A DNA stretch of 18,860 nucleotides from B16-G9 sp964455635. GTDB lineage: Bacteria; Bacteroidota; Bacteroidia; Bacteroidales; F082. The notes below the pieces were generated by a model that was not told where the DNA came from, ran no database searches, and worked only from the letters and a program-made list of their open reading frames with translations. The position numbers and the translations under genes are program-made. Below, in pieces: positions 1 to 7,542 of the stretch (positions are counted from its first letter, which is position 1; each line of letters begins with the position of its first letter). The stretch spans positions 1-18,860 of the forward strand of contig CAYVWX010000028.1 in assembly GCA_964455635.1 (NCBI GenBank), read 5' to 3'.

Positions 1-116
1 ACTTAAGAAACTATACCGTTATTCTTAAAAAACACCAGCCGGGAGACAAGGTAAAGATGAAAGTTTTAAGAAACGGCAAGAAGATGGTTATTAACCTGGT
101 ACTTGGGCAACGATAA
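1..116 (+). CDS. C-terminal end of a PDZ-domain protein (partial)
   Basis: Only the last 37 codons are present, in the frame starting at base 3 and ending at TAA 114-116. The peptide contains HQPGDKVKMKVLRNGKK followed by a short hydrophobic strand and LGQR at the end. The PGD-x-V-x-x-x-V-x-R-(N/D)-G-K pattern is the closing part of a PDZ domain as found at the C-terminus of HtrA/DegQ proteases, M28-type aminopeptidases and other periplasmic peptidases. The enzyme cannot be chosen from this tail. The frame runs in from outside the window with no start codon visible. A PDZ-tailed protein is well supported; the specific family is not. Confidence 0.7.
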   Translation, partial: LRNYTVILKKHQPGDKVKMKVLRNGKKMVINLVLGQR

Positions 117-120
117 ATTA

Positions 121-196
121 AAGTTGTTTAAAGTTTTAAAAAAAAAACACTTATGTAAAGGTTAGTAAATTTTTGTAAATTAACTTTAAACAACTT
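121..196. repeat. Perfect 15-bp inverted repeat with 46-nt loop
   Basis: Bases 121-135 (AAGTTGTTTAAAGTT) are the exact reverse complement of 182-196. The 46-nt loop is AT-rich and contains a run of ten A and a weaker inner dyad (AATTT/AAATT). It begins five bases after the stop of the PDZ gene, so it may help end that transcript, but no T-run follows the right arm and the stem is AT-rich, so it is not a classical terminator. It could also be a small palindromic insertion. Confidence 0.6.
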
Positions 197-253
197 CATT
201 ATTAAAGCATTACCATTGTGCGCCTTTTGCCGGATAAAATGTTTAAAACAATC

Positions 254-455
254 ATGAACCCCCCATGCCGGCAAGTCGTCATACATCAGCATGATTATAC
301 AAAACTCCGTAGGGGTGATATATTATAGCCTCGGGTGTTAACCCGAGGTATAAAAAGCCCAGGACTTGTTTTGGCGGGATTTTTGCTGCATGGCAAGCAG
401 AAATCATGACAAAACAAAAATGCAGTATGTCAAGCAAATACAAATTTATAAACAC
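254..455 (+). repeat. Structured repeat family, unit A (202 bp)
   Basis: First of two tandem units; the next begins 202 bp further with the same ATGAA edge. From left to right: ATGAA edge, weak hairpin around TGCCGGCAAGTCGTCA, hairpin H2 at 304-316 (ACTCC/GGGGT), hairpin H3 at 329-348 (8-bp stem CCTCGGGT/ACCCGAGG), long hairpin H4 at 368-415 (about 20 pairs with two G-A mismatches), then the terminal motif ACAAATTTATAAAC. The layout of several hairpins with no protein gene resembles REP-type or MITE-like non-autonomous elements; that assignment is inference. The unit borders are set by the period and could be rotated. Confidence 0.75.
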
Positions 456-655
456 ATGAAACATCCATGGCGGCAAGTCGCCACACAGAAGCATGATTAT
501 AAGCTCCGGAGGAGCGGAATATTTATAGCCTCGGGTGTTAACCCGAGGTGTAGAAAATAAAACAGACCCGTTTTGGCGGGATTTTTGCGCGAAGCAGGCA
601 AAAATCATGACAAAACAAAACACGATATATCAAGTAATTACAAAATTATAAACAG
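456..655 (+). repeat. Structured repeat family, unit B (200 bp)
   Basis: Second tandem unit, in the same order as unit A: hairpin H1 at 468-483 (TGGCG/CGCCA), H2 at 503-515 (GCTCC/GGAGC), H3 at 529-548 (identical to unit A), H4 at 570-616, and the terminal motif ACAAAATTATAAAC. H2 differs from unit A at both sides of two pairs, in ways that preserve or improve pairing. The right edge touches the ATG of the lipoprotein gene at 656. No protein is assigned to the open frame that crosses the unit. Confidence 0.75.
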
Positions 656-1171
656 ATGAAAAACCTTATTTTGTTATTCGGAGTCATTATGGTATTAACC
701 TTTGTTTCGTGTCATAAAAAAGATGTGCTTGACGGTAACGTGGTAAACGATGCGGCCCTGGTTGAAAATTTGCTGAAGAAAGCAAAAGATACCGTAACCG
801 TCAATAACCAAAAACTTACTCTTGAAACCGAGTTGTATCGCAACTTTTTTCCGGGTGATGCCTACCACAGAAACACCCGATTAACAGCTTCTGTTTATGT
901 TGTCAATACCGATAGCACTACCGTAACAAATCAGATTACCGGTCTGAAATTGTATGTCATTAACCAAAATGATATCTGGATTTCGGAGCCGGAAAACAGA
1001 AGCAATGAAATTACAACTCAGTATCAATATAAACTTTATTACCTAAGCCTGAATGGCCCTAAATGGGATACCGGAATAACCGTTGATGTGGTAATTTCAT
1101 TAACTGATTTATCCGACAATACCGAAAAATATTTGATTGCCCGAAATCAAAGAATCGAAAGAATAGAGTAA
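656..1171 (+). CDS. Small predicted lipoprotein of unknown function
   Basis: The protein has 171 residues. Residues 1-18 form a short signal peptide (MKN followed by a hydrophobic stretch) ending in the lipobox FVSC, with the lipidated cysteine at position 19. The residues after it are HKKD, without the acidic run that exports lipoproteins to the cell surface in Bacteroidetes, so a periplasm-facing anchor is more likely. The rest is soluble, rich in Thr, Asn and Val and has alternating strand-like segments, which suggests a small beta-sandwich. I recognise no family. It is preceded directly by repeat unit B, and its stop lies 16 bp from the stop of the convergent ChaN-like gene. No TAnnTTTG promoter box was found just upstream. 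Confidence 0.7.
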   Translation: MKNLILLFGVIMVLTFVSCHKKDVLDGNVVNDAALVENLLKKAKDTVTVNNQKLTLETELYRNFFPGDAYHRNTRLTASVYVVNTDSTTVTNQITGLKLYVINQNDIWISEPENRSNEITTQYQYKLYYLSLNGPKWDTGITVDVVISLTDLSDNTEKYLIARNQRIERIE

Positions 1172-1187
1172 CAACCGGTAAAACAGG

Positions 1188-2051
1188 TTAATAGGTTGTG
1201 GTCATGTCTTCCGGTACTACCAAAATAAAATCGGCAAGATTTTTTGTTTCATCGCTGATAGTATCAATATCGGCCTGCTCAACAGTGGTTATGGTTACAA
1301 TTTTTAAGCCCGGTTTGTATTTGTTAAGATGCCACAAAATACTTTGATGGTTATCGGAATGGTACGAACCGTTATAATGAAAGAAAAGTTTCCCTTTTTC
1401 GGTATAACCTGCTATGGAGAAGGCCATTGTTGCATCTTTTATGGCTTGAGCTTTGGGGAAGTTTTCGTTTACATGTCCGCCCATACCCGGCATATGCATC
1501 ATGTCGTTGTAACATTTTACGGCCGAATCGTAAGCAATGGGTAACGGGGCAATATAAGTTTTAGCTTCGGCACTCAGCTTGTCAAGTCCTTCAAATCCTT
1601 TTTTGTAAACAACCGAAGCATACCTGCGCGGTACATTGGTAGCAATAAACGGAAGATTGTGCTGTTTGGCAAATTCCACCAAAGGTTTATAGTCGGTGCT
1701 GTAATTGGGCCAAAGCCTGGCTTCGTCCTTAAAATTTTTACTACTGATCTCTCCGGTTAAGTATTCGTCAAGAATAAGCTGGTTGTCGCGTTCAAACATT
1801 TCGGCACCCAAAATAAGATTCCGGCCTTTTGCTTTGAAAAAATCTTTGGTTAATTCAAGTTCCATCCAATGGGCGATGGGATTGTTGTGGCTTTCGCCAA
1901 AGAAAACAACATCGGCATCCAGTGCGGCTTTTAGCACTTTTTTGTATTTCACAATTTTACCTTTGTTATTGAAAAAATGGTAAGCCGGTTTATCCGATTT
2001 AAAAGCGGAAAGCAAAAAAAGTGCTGCCACTGCAAATAATATTTTTTTCAT
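1188..2051 (-). CDS. ChaN-like haem/iron-binding protein
   Basis: This 287-residue protein belongs to the ChaN family (haem-binding uptake protein, DUF399), whose members bind haem at the cell envelope and are linked to iron uptake. The family signatures are the early FFGESHNNPIAHW motif (Glu53, His55, His61), GAEMFERDNQ (about 82-91) and the NVPRRYA stretch in the middle. A Met/His-rich segment (MMHMPGMGGH) and FHYNGSYHSDNH near the C-terminus add possible metal or haem ligands. Residues 1-17 look like a Sec signal peptide without a lipobox cysteine, so a soluble periplasmic form is likely, unlike the lipoprotein ChaN of Campylobacter. It is the last gene of the minus-strand cluster, 63 bp after cdd. 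The family is a good match; the actual ligand is inferred. Confidence 0.85.
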   Translation of the reverse strand: MKKILFAVAALFLLSAFKSDKPAYHFFNNKGKIVKYKKVLKAALDADVVFFGESHNNPIAHWMELELTKDFFKAKGRNLILGAEMFERDNQLILDEYLTGEISSKNFKDEARLWPNYSTDYKPLVEFAKQHNLPFIATNVPRRYASVVYKKGFEGLDKLSAEAKTYIAPLPIAYDSAVKCYNDMMHMPGMGGHVNENFPKAQAIKDATMAFSIAGYTEKGKLFFHYNGSYHSDNHQSILWHLNKYKPGLKIVTITTVEQADIDTISDETKNLADFILVVPEDMTTTY

Positions 2052-2114
2052 AGGATGATGATTTTTAAAACATAATATATTCTGTTACAGTTTGGAATAC
2101 TGTATTTTATGAAA

Positions 2115-2606
2115 CTATTTCTTTTTAAGGTTGTCTTCCTGAAACACCATGGGAAGCAAATTATCGATGCCTTCGGTGGCCACCACAGGCCCTGTTTGTC
2201 CTTGCATGATGACCCTTATTTTATGTTCCTGTCGGTGTTCTGTTTCGGCAATAACCTGCCTGCAGGCACCACAGGGTGCTATGGGCTCTTTAATTACAAA
2301 ATGATCGGCTTTTGCTGTTATGGCAATGGCTTTAACAGCCACATCGGGGTATTTCGATTTGGCATAAAAAAGAGCAACCCGTTCGGCACAAAGTCCCGAT
2401 GGATAAGCTGTGTTTTCCTGATTGTTACCATGAATAATTTCGCCGTTTTCCAGCAAAACCGCTGCCCCAACATGAAATTCGGAGTAAGGTGCATAAGAGT
2501 TATTTACAGCAGCTTTGGCTTCTTGTAAAAGGTTTTTTTCCTTTTCACCAAGCTCTTCCGGTTGATTATATTGTTCAATTACAATTTCAAATTTATTAAT
2601 TTTCAT
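2115..2606 (-). CDS. cdd: Cytidine deaminase
   Basis: Zinc enzyme that hydrolyses cytidine and deoxycytidine to uridine and deoxyuridine in pyrimidine salvage in the cytoplasm. The 163-residue length fits the short homotetrameric class. The catalytic CAE motif is at residues 73-75 (zinc-binding Cys73 and the proton-shuttling Glu75), and PCGAC at 111-115 gives the two remaining zinc cysteines (112 and 115). The substrate strand GNNQENTAYPSG precedes CAE as expected. The gene starts 16 bp after the O-antigen ligase stop, so it is probably co-transcribed with the envelope genes upstream. The start codon is ATG in an A/T-rich context without a Shine-Dalgarno site. There is no functional link to its neighbours that I can see. 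Confidence 0.95.
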   Translation of the reverse strand: MKINKFEIVIEQYNQPEELGEKEKNLLQEAKAAVNNSYAPYSEFHVGAAVLLENGEIIHGNNQENTAYPSGLCAERVALFYAKSKYPDVAVKAIAITAKADHFVIKEPIAPCGACRQVIAETEHRQEHKIRVIMQGQTGPVVATEGIDNLLPMVFQEDNLKKK

Positions 2607-2622
2607 TGTTTTAATTTTTAGG

Positions 2623-4296
2623 CTAAGATACGATGTTTTTTATTGTTTTGCGTCCTAAAAGAAGGAAGGAATAAAAAAAGGCAATTAGTGAAACTCCCGC
2701 ATGGGTGTCTAAGGTATCATCCGTTAACATGGATGATAACATGATGATAAAAAATACCAGAAAAAAATAGTCGTTAAAATAACGTAGTTTAATTGGCGGG
2801 TAAAACAGGGCAAATAAAAACCAAAGCAATCCTGCAAGGCCAAAAGTTATGGCTATGGTTAAATACTGGTTGTGTGCGTGAAAATATAATTGAGGGTTAA
2901 GTTTTGAATTCATTTTTTTATATTCTGCATAAAGTGCATCTTCCATATCGCCTGTTCCCACTCCGAAAAGCGGATGTTTTTTTATTAAAAGTATTGCACC
3001 TTTCATATATTCCATTCTTTGTAAGATTGAGTTGCCCGAAGGGTTGCCCGAAGAAGTGTATTTTTGATAGCCGTAAATAATTTTTAACAGTCTGGTTTTT
3101 ATGCCGGGATCGTTTATATAGTTATAATTAGCAATACCGCTTTCGATGAGTTTTATGTCGTTTTCGGTAAGCCGGTTTACTCCCGCAGCATCTTTGCGCA
3201 TATTTTTCGAGGTAAGATATCGCTTTAAAGTATATGATATGGGAATACCTGAATGGGTAACGCTGTCGTATTTAATCCGGCTTCGCTTATTCCATGCCTG
3301 GCGTAACTCTTTCTCACACACATACAACCCTATGTATTTTCCGTTTTCAATCTGGCTGTTGAGGTCGTTTTTATACGGATTTCCCCGGGCAGTAAATTTA
3401 TCCAGTTTTTCAATGTTGACGGGAGGTGCGGTAGTAGCCTGCCTGACAATCCGGTTTATATAATTAAAAATGATAACGGGTATGGCTATCAGCAATAATG
3501 CAACACCAATTTTTAAAAGTTTTGATTTAGCTCCGAAAACAGTAATAAATGCAAAAGTAAACAACACAATCAATACGGATGTTAACCCTGTAATAGATTC
3601 GAGAAGTATCAGAAAAGAGGTAAATAAAACAATGGCCAACACAAACCCTGCTTTTTGTAATTTATTATAATTGTGCTCTTTAAAAATAAGCCACATCAAT
3701 ATAAAAATACCGAAAGCAATGTTTAAGCTAAACCTTATGGGATTGATAAAGGGTGATAAATCGCGCACATCAATAAAGTGGCCGTTAAAAAACAGGTAAA
3801 ACCCGATAATAACTCCGGTTAGCACGGCAGCCAGATACCACAACAAAATTTGTTTAAACTCACCATCGGTTAATTTGGGTGTGCTGCCCAGTATTACCGG
3901 AAATAAAAGCAACGGCAGTTTAATACGCAGACTTTGCAGAGCGAAAGCAACGTTTGATGTATAAGCCAGCCCTGCTATATAAAGTAAAAAAACAGAGGCA
4001 AAGGCTACGGCTGCTTTGTTGCGCCAAAATAATTTGGTTTTTTCAATGGCATTATGCCTGATGGTGTTGCCAATATATTCTGCGGTATGCCCTATTCCTT
4101 CCGCAATACTGCCCATTTTAAAAAACCTGAATACAATTCGAAACGAAAATCCCCATAAAAGCCAAAGCAGGACAAGTACAATTTCAAACGCACTTTGCGT
4201 ATATTTCGACAAAGGTAAACTCATGGCTATAAGCGCAATGTTTACAACATAAGCCGTGTGATGAAAGCCGGATCTGTATTTTACCCGTGTTGTCAA
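2623..4296 (-). CDS. O-antigen ligase/polymerase family membrane protein
   Basis: This 557-residue inner-membrane protein has about ten or more hydrophobic segments (residues 15-60, 95-135, 148-170, 187-206, 215-280, 480-550). The WaaL/Wzy-type signature is near the end: QRMEYMKGAILLIKKHPLFG with GVGTGD at 445-450, then HAHNQYL at 473-479, whose His is essential in characterised ligases. Such proteins join O-antigen or other glycans to lipid A core, or polymerise them, on the periplasmic face. Between the membrane blocks lies a large hydrophilic loop (about 283-440) with ELRQAWNKRS and RYLTSKNMRKDAAGV, a form I recall from Bacteroidetes homologues. It lies 15 bp after ctp and 16 bp before cdd. 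Ligase versus polymerase cannot be decided from sequence. Confidence 0.88.
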   Translation of the reverse strand: MTTRVKYRSGFHHTAYVVNIALIAMSLPLSKYTQSAFEIVLVLLWLLWGFSFRIVFRFFKMGSIAEGIGHTAEYIGNTIRHNAIEKTKLFWRNKAAVAFASVFLLYIAGLAYTSNVAFALQSLRIKLPLLLFPVILGSTPKLTDGEFKQILLWYLAAVLTGVIIGFYLFFNGHFIDVRDLSPFINPIRFSLNIAFGIFILMWLIFKEHNYNKLQKAGFVLAIVLFTSFLILLESITGLTSVLIVLFTFAFITVFGAKSKLLKIGVALLLIAIPVIIFNYINRIVRQATTAPPVNIEKLDKFTARGNPYKNDLNSQIENGKYIGLYVCEKELRQAWNKRSRIKYDSVTHSGIPISYTLKRYLTSKNMRKDAAGVNRLTENDIKLIESGIANYNYINDPGIKTRLLKIIYGYQKYTSSGNPSGNSILQRMEYMKGAILLIKKHPLFGVGTGDMEDALYAEYKKMNSKLNPQLYFHAHNQYLTIAITFGLAGLLWFLFALFYPPIKLRYFNDYFFLVFFIIMLSSMLTDDTLDTHAGVSLIAFFYSFLLLGRKTIKNIVS

Positions 4297-4311
4297 GTTT
4301 GGTGCTTTAGG

Positions 4312-5985
4312 TTATTTGTTTTTGCCTGAATCGGGGGCAAAAGTACCGTTTAAAATAGATTTATACTTTTCGGGGTTGTTTATTACCTCAATGGCTTTTG
4401 CTACTTCGGGGTCATCAATTAACGACGACTGTACTTTACCTTTTTGATAGTAGTAGCGGGTTACAATTTCAATGCGCAGCAGCTGTTTTATTTCTTCTTT
4501 GTTTTTATCTAAATCTTTTTTCTTTTCCTCCTTCAACTCTTTTTCAAGTAATTGTAATGTTGAGTCTATGGCTGTTGCGTATTCTTCGCGTTGTGCGCTT
4601 TCTTTCAATCTTTTAATAACTTCTTCTGTTTCTGTTTTGTAATCAAACTTGTCGCCCACAAAGTTTTTAAATGCATTAAATAACGAGTCGGAAACGGTAA
4701 AAGCACCGGGCCCCGGTATGGAATCATGATTTTTTTTAAACAGATTGGCAAATTTAAAAATGTAGTTTTGGGCGTACAGGTCTCCCGTCACCTGATTGAA
4801 CTTTTCTGTTTTCATTTTAATGTCGGGTTCAATTCCGCCGCCGTCATATACAGTACGTCCTCCTTTTGTTTTAAAAGCATTGATAAGTGAGTCGGGTACT
4901 TTTGAAGGGCCGTCGCCCTGTTTGCGGTTAAAATAATTGATGGCCTGAATACAGCGCCCGCTGGGAATATAATATTTTGCAATGGTTACTTTAAGCTTGG
5001 AGTTGTACGAAATGGGAATAACATTTTGAACCAGCCCTTTACCAAAAGTGCGGCTGCCTATTATGATGCCACGGTCGTAATCTTGTATGGAACCCGATAC
5101 AATTTCGGATGCTGAAGCTGTGTTTCCGTTTACCAGTACCACCAATGGTATTTTTGAATCGATGGCGGCAAATTGTGTTTTGTAAGTATGTGTATTTGCC
5201 TTTATTTTACCTTTGGTTTTAACTATAAAGCTGTTTTTTGGAATCCAGATGTTGGCAATTTTAACAGCTTCGTTTAGCAGCCCGCCGCCGTTCGACCTTA
5301 AATCGAGAATGATACCTTTCAGGTTTTTATGCTCTTTTTCCAGGTTTATAAAAGCGTTTTTTACATCGTTTCCGGCATTTTTGCTAAATTGGATAAGTGA
5401 TATGTATCCAACATCTTTTGAAACCATTCCGTAGTAAGGTACGTTGGGAATTTTTACTTTTTCGCGAACAATGTTGTACGTTTCATCTTTATCGGCACCA
5501 AAATGCCTTACCGTAACACTGACGGTGGTGCCGGGTGTGCCTTTTAATTTTTCGCTTACGGCAGAGGTTGTTTTTCCCCGTGCCGAATCGCCGTCAATAG
5601 CCCTTATTTCATCACCGGCCTGTAATCCGGATTTTTGTGCCGGAAATCCTTCGTAAGGTTCCGAAATGATTACCCAGTCGCCCTGTTTTTGTATCATGGC
5701 TCCAATGCCGCCATACTCTCCCTTCGACATCAGTTCATAATCCTCCATCTTCGATTCGGGTATGTATATGGTGTAAGGGTCAAGGTTTTTTAGCATGGCA
5801 TCAATGGCATCCTGGTTTAAATTTCCGGGGCTAATGTTGTCGGCATAATTTAAGTTCAGCTGGCGCATGATGTCACCGTAAATTTCTAAACTTTTCGAAA
5901 GTTCAAAATTATTTTCTTCCTGCGCTGTAATGCTTCCCGTTAAAAAAATAACGGTTATCAGCAATGTTATCTTCAAAAACCTCAT
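4312..5985 (-). CDS. ctp: Carboxy-terminal processing protease (S41 family, PDZ)
   Basis: Periplasmic serine protease of the CtpA/Prc type, which trims or degrades exported proteins from their C-termini. From this start the protein has 557 residues: signal peptide 1-22 (MRFLK, hydrophobic stretch, SITAQ), PDZ domain about 85-160 (GGIGAMI, GLQAGDEI), then the S41 core. Catalytic Ser291 lies in NTASASE and Lys316 in RTFGKG, 25 residues apart as in CtpA and Prc. A long lysine/glutamate-rich helical tail follows, usual for Bacteroidetes members. The frame can be extended to an ATG at 6024 that overlaps the yidD stop (ATGA), adding 13 residues; I prefer 5985 because it gives a normal signal peptide and an A-rich upstream context, but coupling to yidD remains possible. 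Confidence 0.92.
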   Translation of the reverse strand: MRFLKITLLITVIFLTGSITAQEENNFELSKSLEIYGDIMRQLNLNYADNISPGNLNQDAIDAMLKNLDPYTIYIPESKMEDYELMSKGEYGGIGAMIQKQGDWVIISEPYEGFPAQKSGLQAGDEIRAIDGDSARGKTTSAVSEKLKGTPGTTVSVTVRHFGADKDETYNIVREKVKIPNVPYYGMVSKDVGYISLIQFSKNAGNDVKNAFINLEKEHKNLKGIILDLRSNGGGLLNEAVKIANIWIPKNSFIVKTKGKIKANTHTYKTQFAAIDSKIPLVVLVNGNTASASEIVSGSIQDYDRGIIIGSRTFGKGLVQNVIPISYNSKLKVTIAKYYIPSGRCIQAINYFNRKQGDGPSKVPDSLINAFKTKGGRTVYDGGGIEPDIKMKTEKFNQVTGDLYAQNYIFKFANLFKKNHDSIPGPGAFTVSDSLFNAFKNFVGDKFDYKTETEEVIKRLKESAQREEYATAIDSTLQLLEKELKEEKKKDLDKNKEEIKQLLRIEIVTRYYYQKGKVQSSLIDDPEVAKAIEVINNPEKYKSILNGTFAPDSGKNK

Positions 5986-6020
5986 AGTTATGTTTATTGT
6001 TTGAATAATCTGCAATAATT

Positions 6021-6242
6021 TCATGGAACGGGATCATATCCGCTACCGCCCCACGGGTTACACGATGCAATACGCTTGACAGCCATCCACCCTCCTTTAA
6101 AAGGGCCGTATTTTTCAATGGCTTCTATGCTGTACGACGAACAGGTGGGTGTATATCGGCACGACTGTCCTAAAAACGGAGAAAGCGTGTATTTATATAC
6201 ATGAATTAATAAAATAAAAAATTTACCTATCAGCCTTTTCAT
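6021..6242 (-). CDS. yidD: Membrane protein insertion efficiency factor YidD
   Basis: The protein has 73 residues, the usual length. It carries the family pattern: an amphipathic N-terminal helix (residues 1-20), YKYTLSPFLGQSCRYTPTCS in the centre, and WGGSGYDPVP at the end. The conserved cysteines (C28, C34 and one further down) are present. YidD assists YidC in inserting proteins into the inner membrane. The gene overlaps the 3' end of rnpA by 20 bp in another frame, the classical rnpA-yidD arrangement, which implies translational coupling. In many bacteria yidC follows; here the protease gene does. Confidence 0.95.
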   Translation of the reverse strand: MKRLIGKFFILLIHVYKYTLSPFLGQSCRYTPTCSSYSIEAIEKYGPFKGGWMAVKRIASCNPWGGSGYDPVP

Positions 6243-6618
6243 CCTTCTTTTTTAAACGTTGTAAAATTAGGATTATTTTCTTTTCTATTTGATGATAGTC
6301 CATTATTGTGTCGGCCACATATATTAACCCCACAAGCATAGTTTGTTTATCCTTGTTTTGTTGCTCGTAAACCAACGATTTGTTTTTTCTGTAAGCTTCG
6401 CGGATAAGCCGTTTTACCCTGTTGCGTTTAACCGCATGCTTAAATTTTTGTTTTGAAACCGAGAGGAGAATTTGTACAGGATAGCCTGAAATTGAGGGCT
6501 CTGTCAGATAAACTACTTTAAAAGGATAGACGAAAAAACTGACACCTTCCGTAAATAAACGGCCGATGAGCTTTTTGCTGTGAAGTCGTTCGCCTTTTTT
6601 AAAACCCTGTTTCAACAT
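6223..6618 (-). CDS. rnpA: Ribonuclease P protein component
   Basis: Basic protein subunit of RNase P, which binds the RnpB RNA and helps cleave 5' leaders from pre-tRNAs. The 131 residues contain FKKGERLHSKK near the N-terminus and the signature RNRVKRLIREAYR in the central helix, followed by a tail with mixed charge. The open frame could begin at a TTG at 6669, but that TTG is the -33 element of a promoter that would start transcription near 6634, so the ATG at 6616-6618 is the start. rpmH, the usual upstream partner, is absent; hemD precedes it by about 120 bp. Confidence 0.93.
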   Translation of the reverse strand: MLKQGFKKGERLHSKKLIGRLFTEGVSFFVYPFKVVYLTEPSISGYPVQILLSVSKQKFKHAVKRNRVKRLIREAYRKNKSLVYEQQNKDKQTMLVGLIYVADTIMDYHQIEKKIILILQRLKKKDEKADR

Positions 6619-6639
6619 TTTACATTTGGTTAAACAGCG

Positions 6640-6669
6640 CAAAAGTAATGCTCTGGCCTGAATATGCAA
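6640..6669 (-). promoter_or_regulatory. Bacteroidetes-type promoter for rnpA
   Basis: On the minus strand a TTG at 6669-6667 is followed after exactly 19 nt by TACTTTTG (6647-6640), matching the -33 TTG and -7 TAnnTTTG elements of the Bacteroidetes primary sigma factor. A start about six bases downstream would leave a leader of roughly 15 nt before the rnpA ATG. The promoter lets rnpA-yidD be expressed independently of hemD. Confidence 0.7.
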
Positions 6670-6738
6670 GGCTAAACATCGTAAAGGAAAGTTTATTTAA
6701 TAATTCTTAAGAGTGAAAAACAGCTTTTATGGCAACAA

Positions 6739-7503
6739 CTACCTTCTTCTTCGTGCAGCCTTGGCTTGTTTTGTTAAAAACTCGTCGAGGGCCATGGTCA
6801 TCGATGGCGCCGATTGTGTGGGTGCCGGAATGTTTAATTTAAAACCGGCCTCTTTAACAGCTTTGGCAGTAGTATGGCCGAAAGCGCCAATAATTTTTTC
6901 GCCCTGTTCGTAATTGGGGAAGTTTTTTTGAAGCGACTTAATACCGGCAGGACTGAAAAAAATAAGACAGTCGAAATCATTTATTTTTACATGCGAAAGA
7001 TTGGCTGCAACGGTACGGTAAATTACGGCACTGGTATATTTAATGTTGGCCTTGTCAAGCAATTTAAACATACTTTGCTTGTGAATGTCCGACGAAGGAA
7101 CCAAAAAGTTTTCGGAACCGTGCTTTTTAATTACATCGATAAGATCGGCAAACTGCTGTTTTCCAAAAAATATTTTACGCTTCCGGTATTGAATGTATTT
7201 TTGAAGATAGAAAGCCGTTGATTCCGAAATACAGAAATATTTTGTGTTATCCGGTATTTCGTAACGTAATTCTTTGGCCATTCTAAAATAATGGTCAACG
7301 GCATGGCGACTTGTTAATATAACTGCCGAATGATCGGAAAAAGAAACTTTTGTTCTTCTAAACTCCTGAGATGGAATACCTTCTACCTTAATAAACTTCT
7401 CAAAAACAACGTTAACATTAAATTTTCTGATAAGCTCGGCATAGGGTGTTCTTTCAAGATCAGCCGGTTTTGGCTGCGAAATGAGGATGTTCTTTACTTT
7501 CAA
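6739..7503 (-). CDS. hemD: Uroporphyrinogen-III synthase
   Basis: Cytoplasmic enzyme that closes hydroxymethylbilane into uroporphyrinogen III, the branch point of haem, sirohaem and corrin synthesis. The 254-residue protein shows the two-lobe HemD pattern: KNILISQPKP at the N-terminus, AVILTSRHAVDHYF at the end of the first half-lobe, YRTVAAN at the hinge, then CLIFFSPAGIKSL and IGAFGHTTAKAVKEAG in the C-terminal lobe, matching the family motifs (S-P-x-(G/A)-V and I-G-x-x-T). HemD is poorly conserved, so the assignment also rests on the neighbours DUF4271 and rnpA. The only usual in-frame start is TTG (7503-7501); no ATG occurs before residue 75. The basic tail (KAARRRR) is unusual. It lies 39 bp after the DUF4271 stop. 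Confidence 0.85.
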   Translation of the reverse strand: MKVKNILISQPKPADLERTPYAELIRKFNVNVVFEKFIKVEGIPSQEFRRTKVSFSDHSAVILTSRHAVDHYFRMAKELRYEIPDNTKYFCISESTAFYLQKYIQYRKRKIFFGKQQFADLIDVIKKHGSENFLVPSSDIHKQSMFKLLDKANIKYTSAVIYRTVAANLSHVKINDFDCLIFFSPAGIKSLQKNFPNYEQGEKIIGAFGHTTAKAVKEAGFKLNIPAPTQSAPSMTMALDEFLTKQAKAARRRR

Positions 7504-7542
7504 TTTAATTCCTTTTTTATTCCAACTTCAATTAAAAATCAG

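Noticed and set aside
279..623. Open frames on both strands across repeat units A and B (366-560 plus, 279-623 minus)
   Set aside because: They run through conserved hairpins and are not maintained between units; small indels change the frame.
254..655. CRISPR array
   Set aside because: Two long units of 200 bp in direct contact, without short repeats separated by unique spacers and without cas genes.
1172..1187. Bidirectional terminator between the lipoprotein and ChaN-like genes
   Set aside because: An ACAACC/GGTTGT dyad is present but weak, and there is no T-run on either strand.
2109..2528. Plus-strand frame opposite cdd
   Set aside because: cdd has complete catalytic motifs; the antisense frame has no recognisable protein features.
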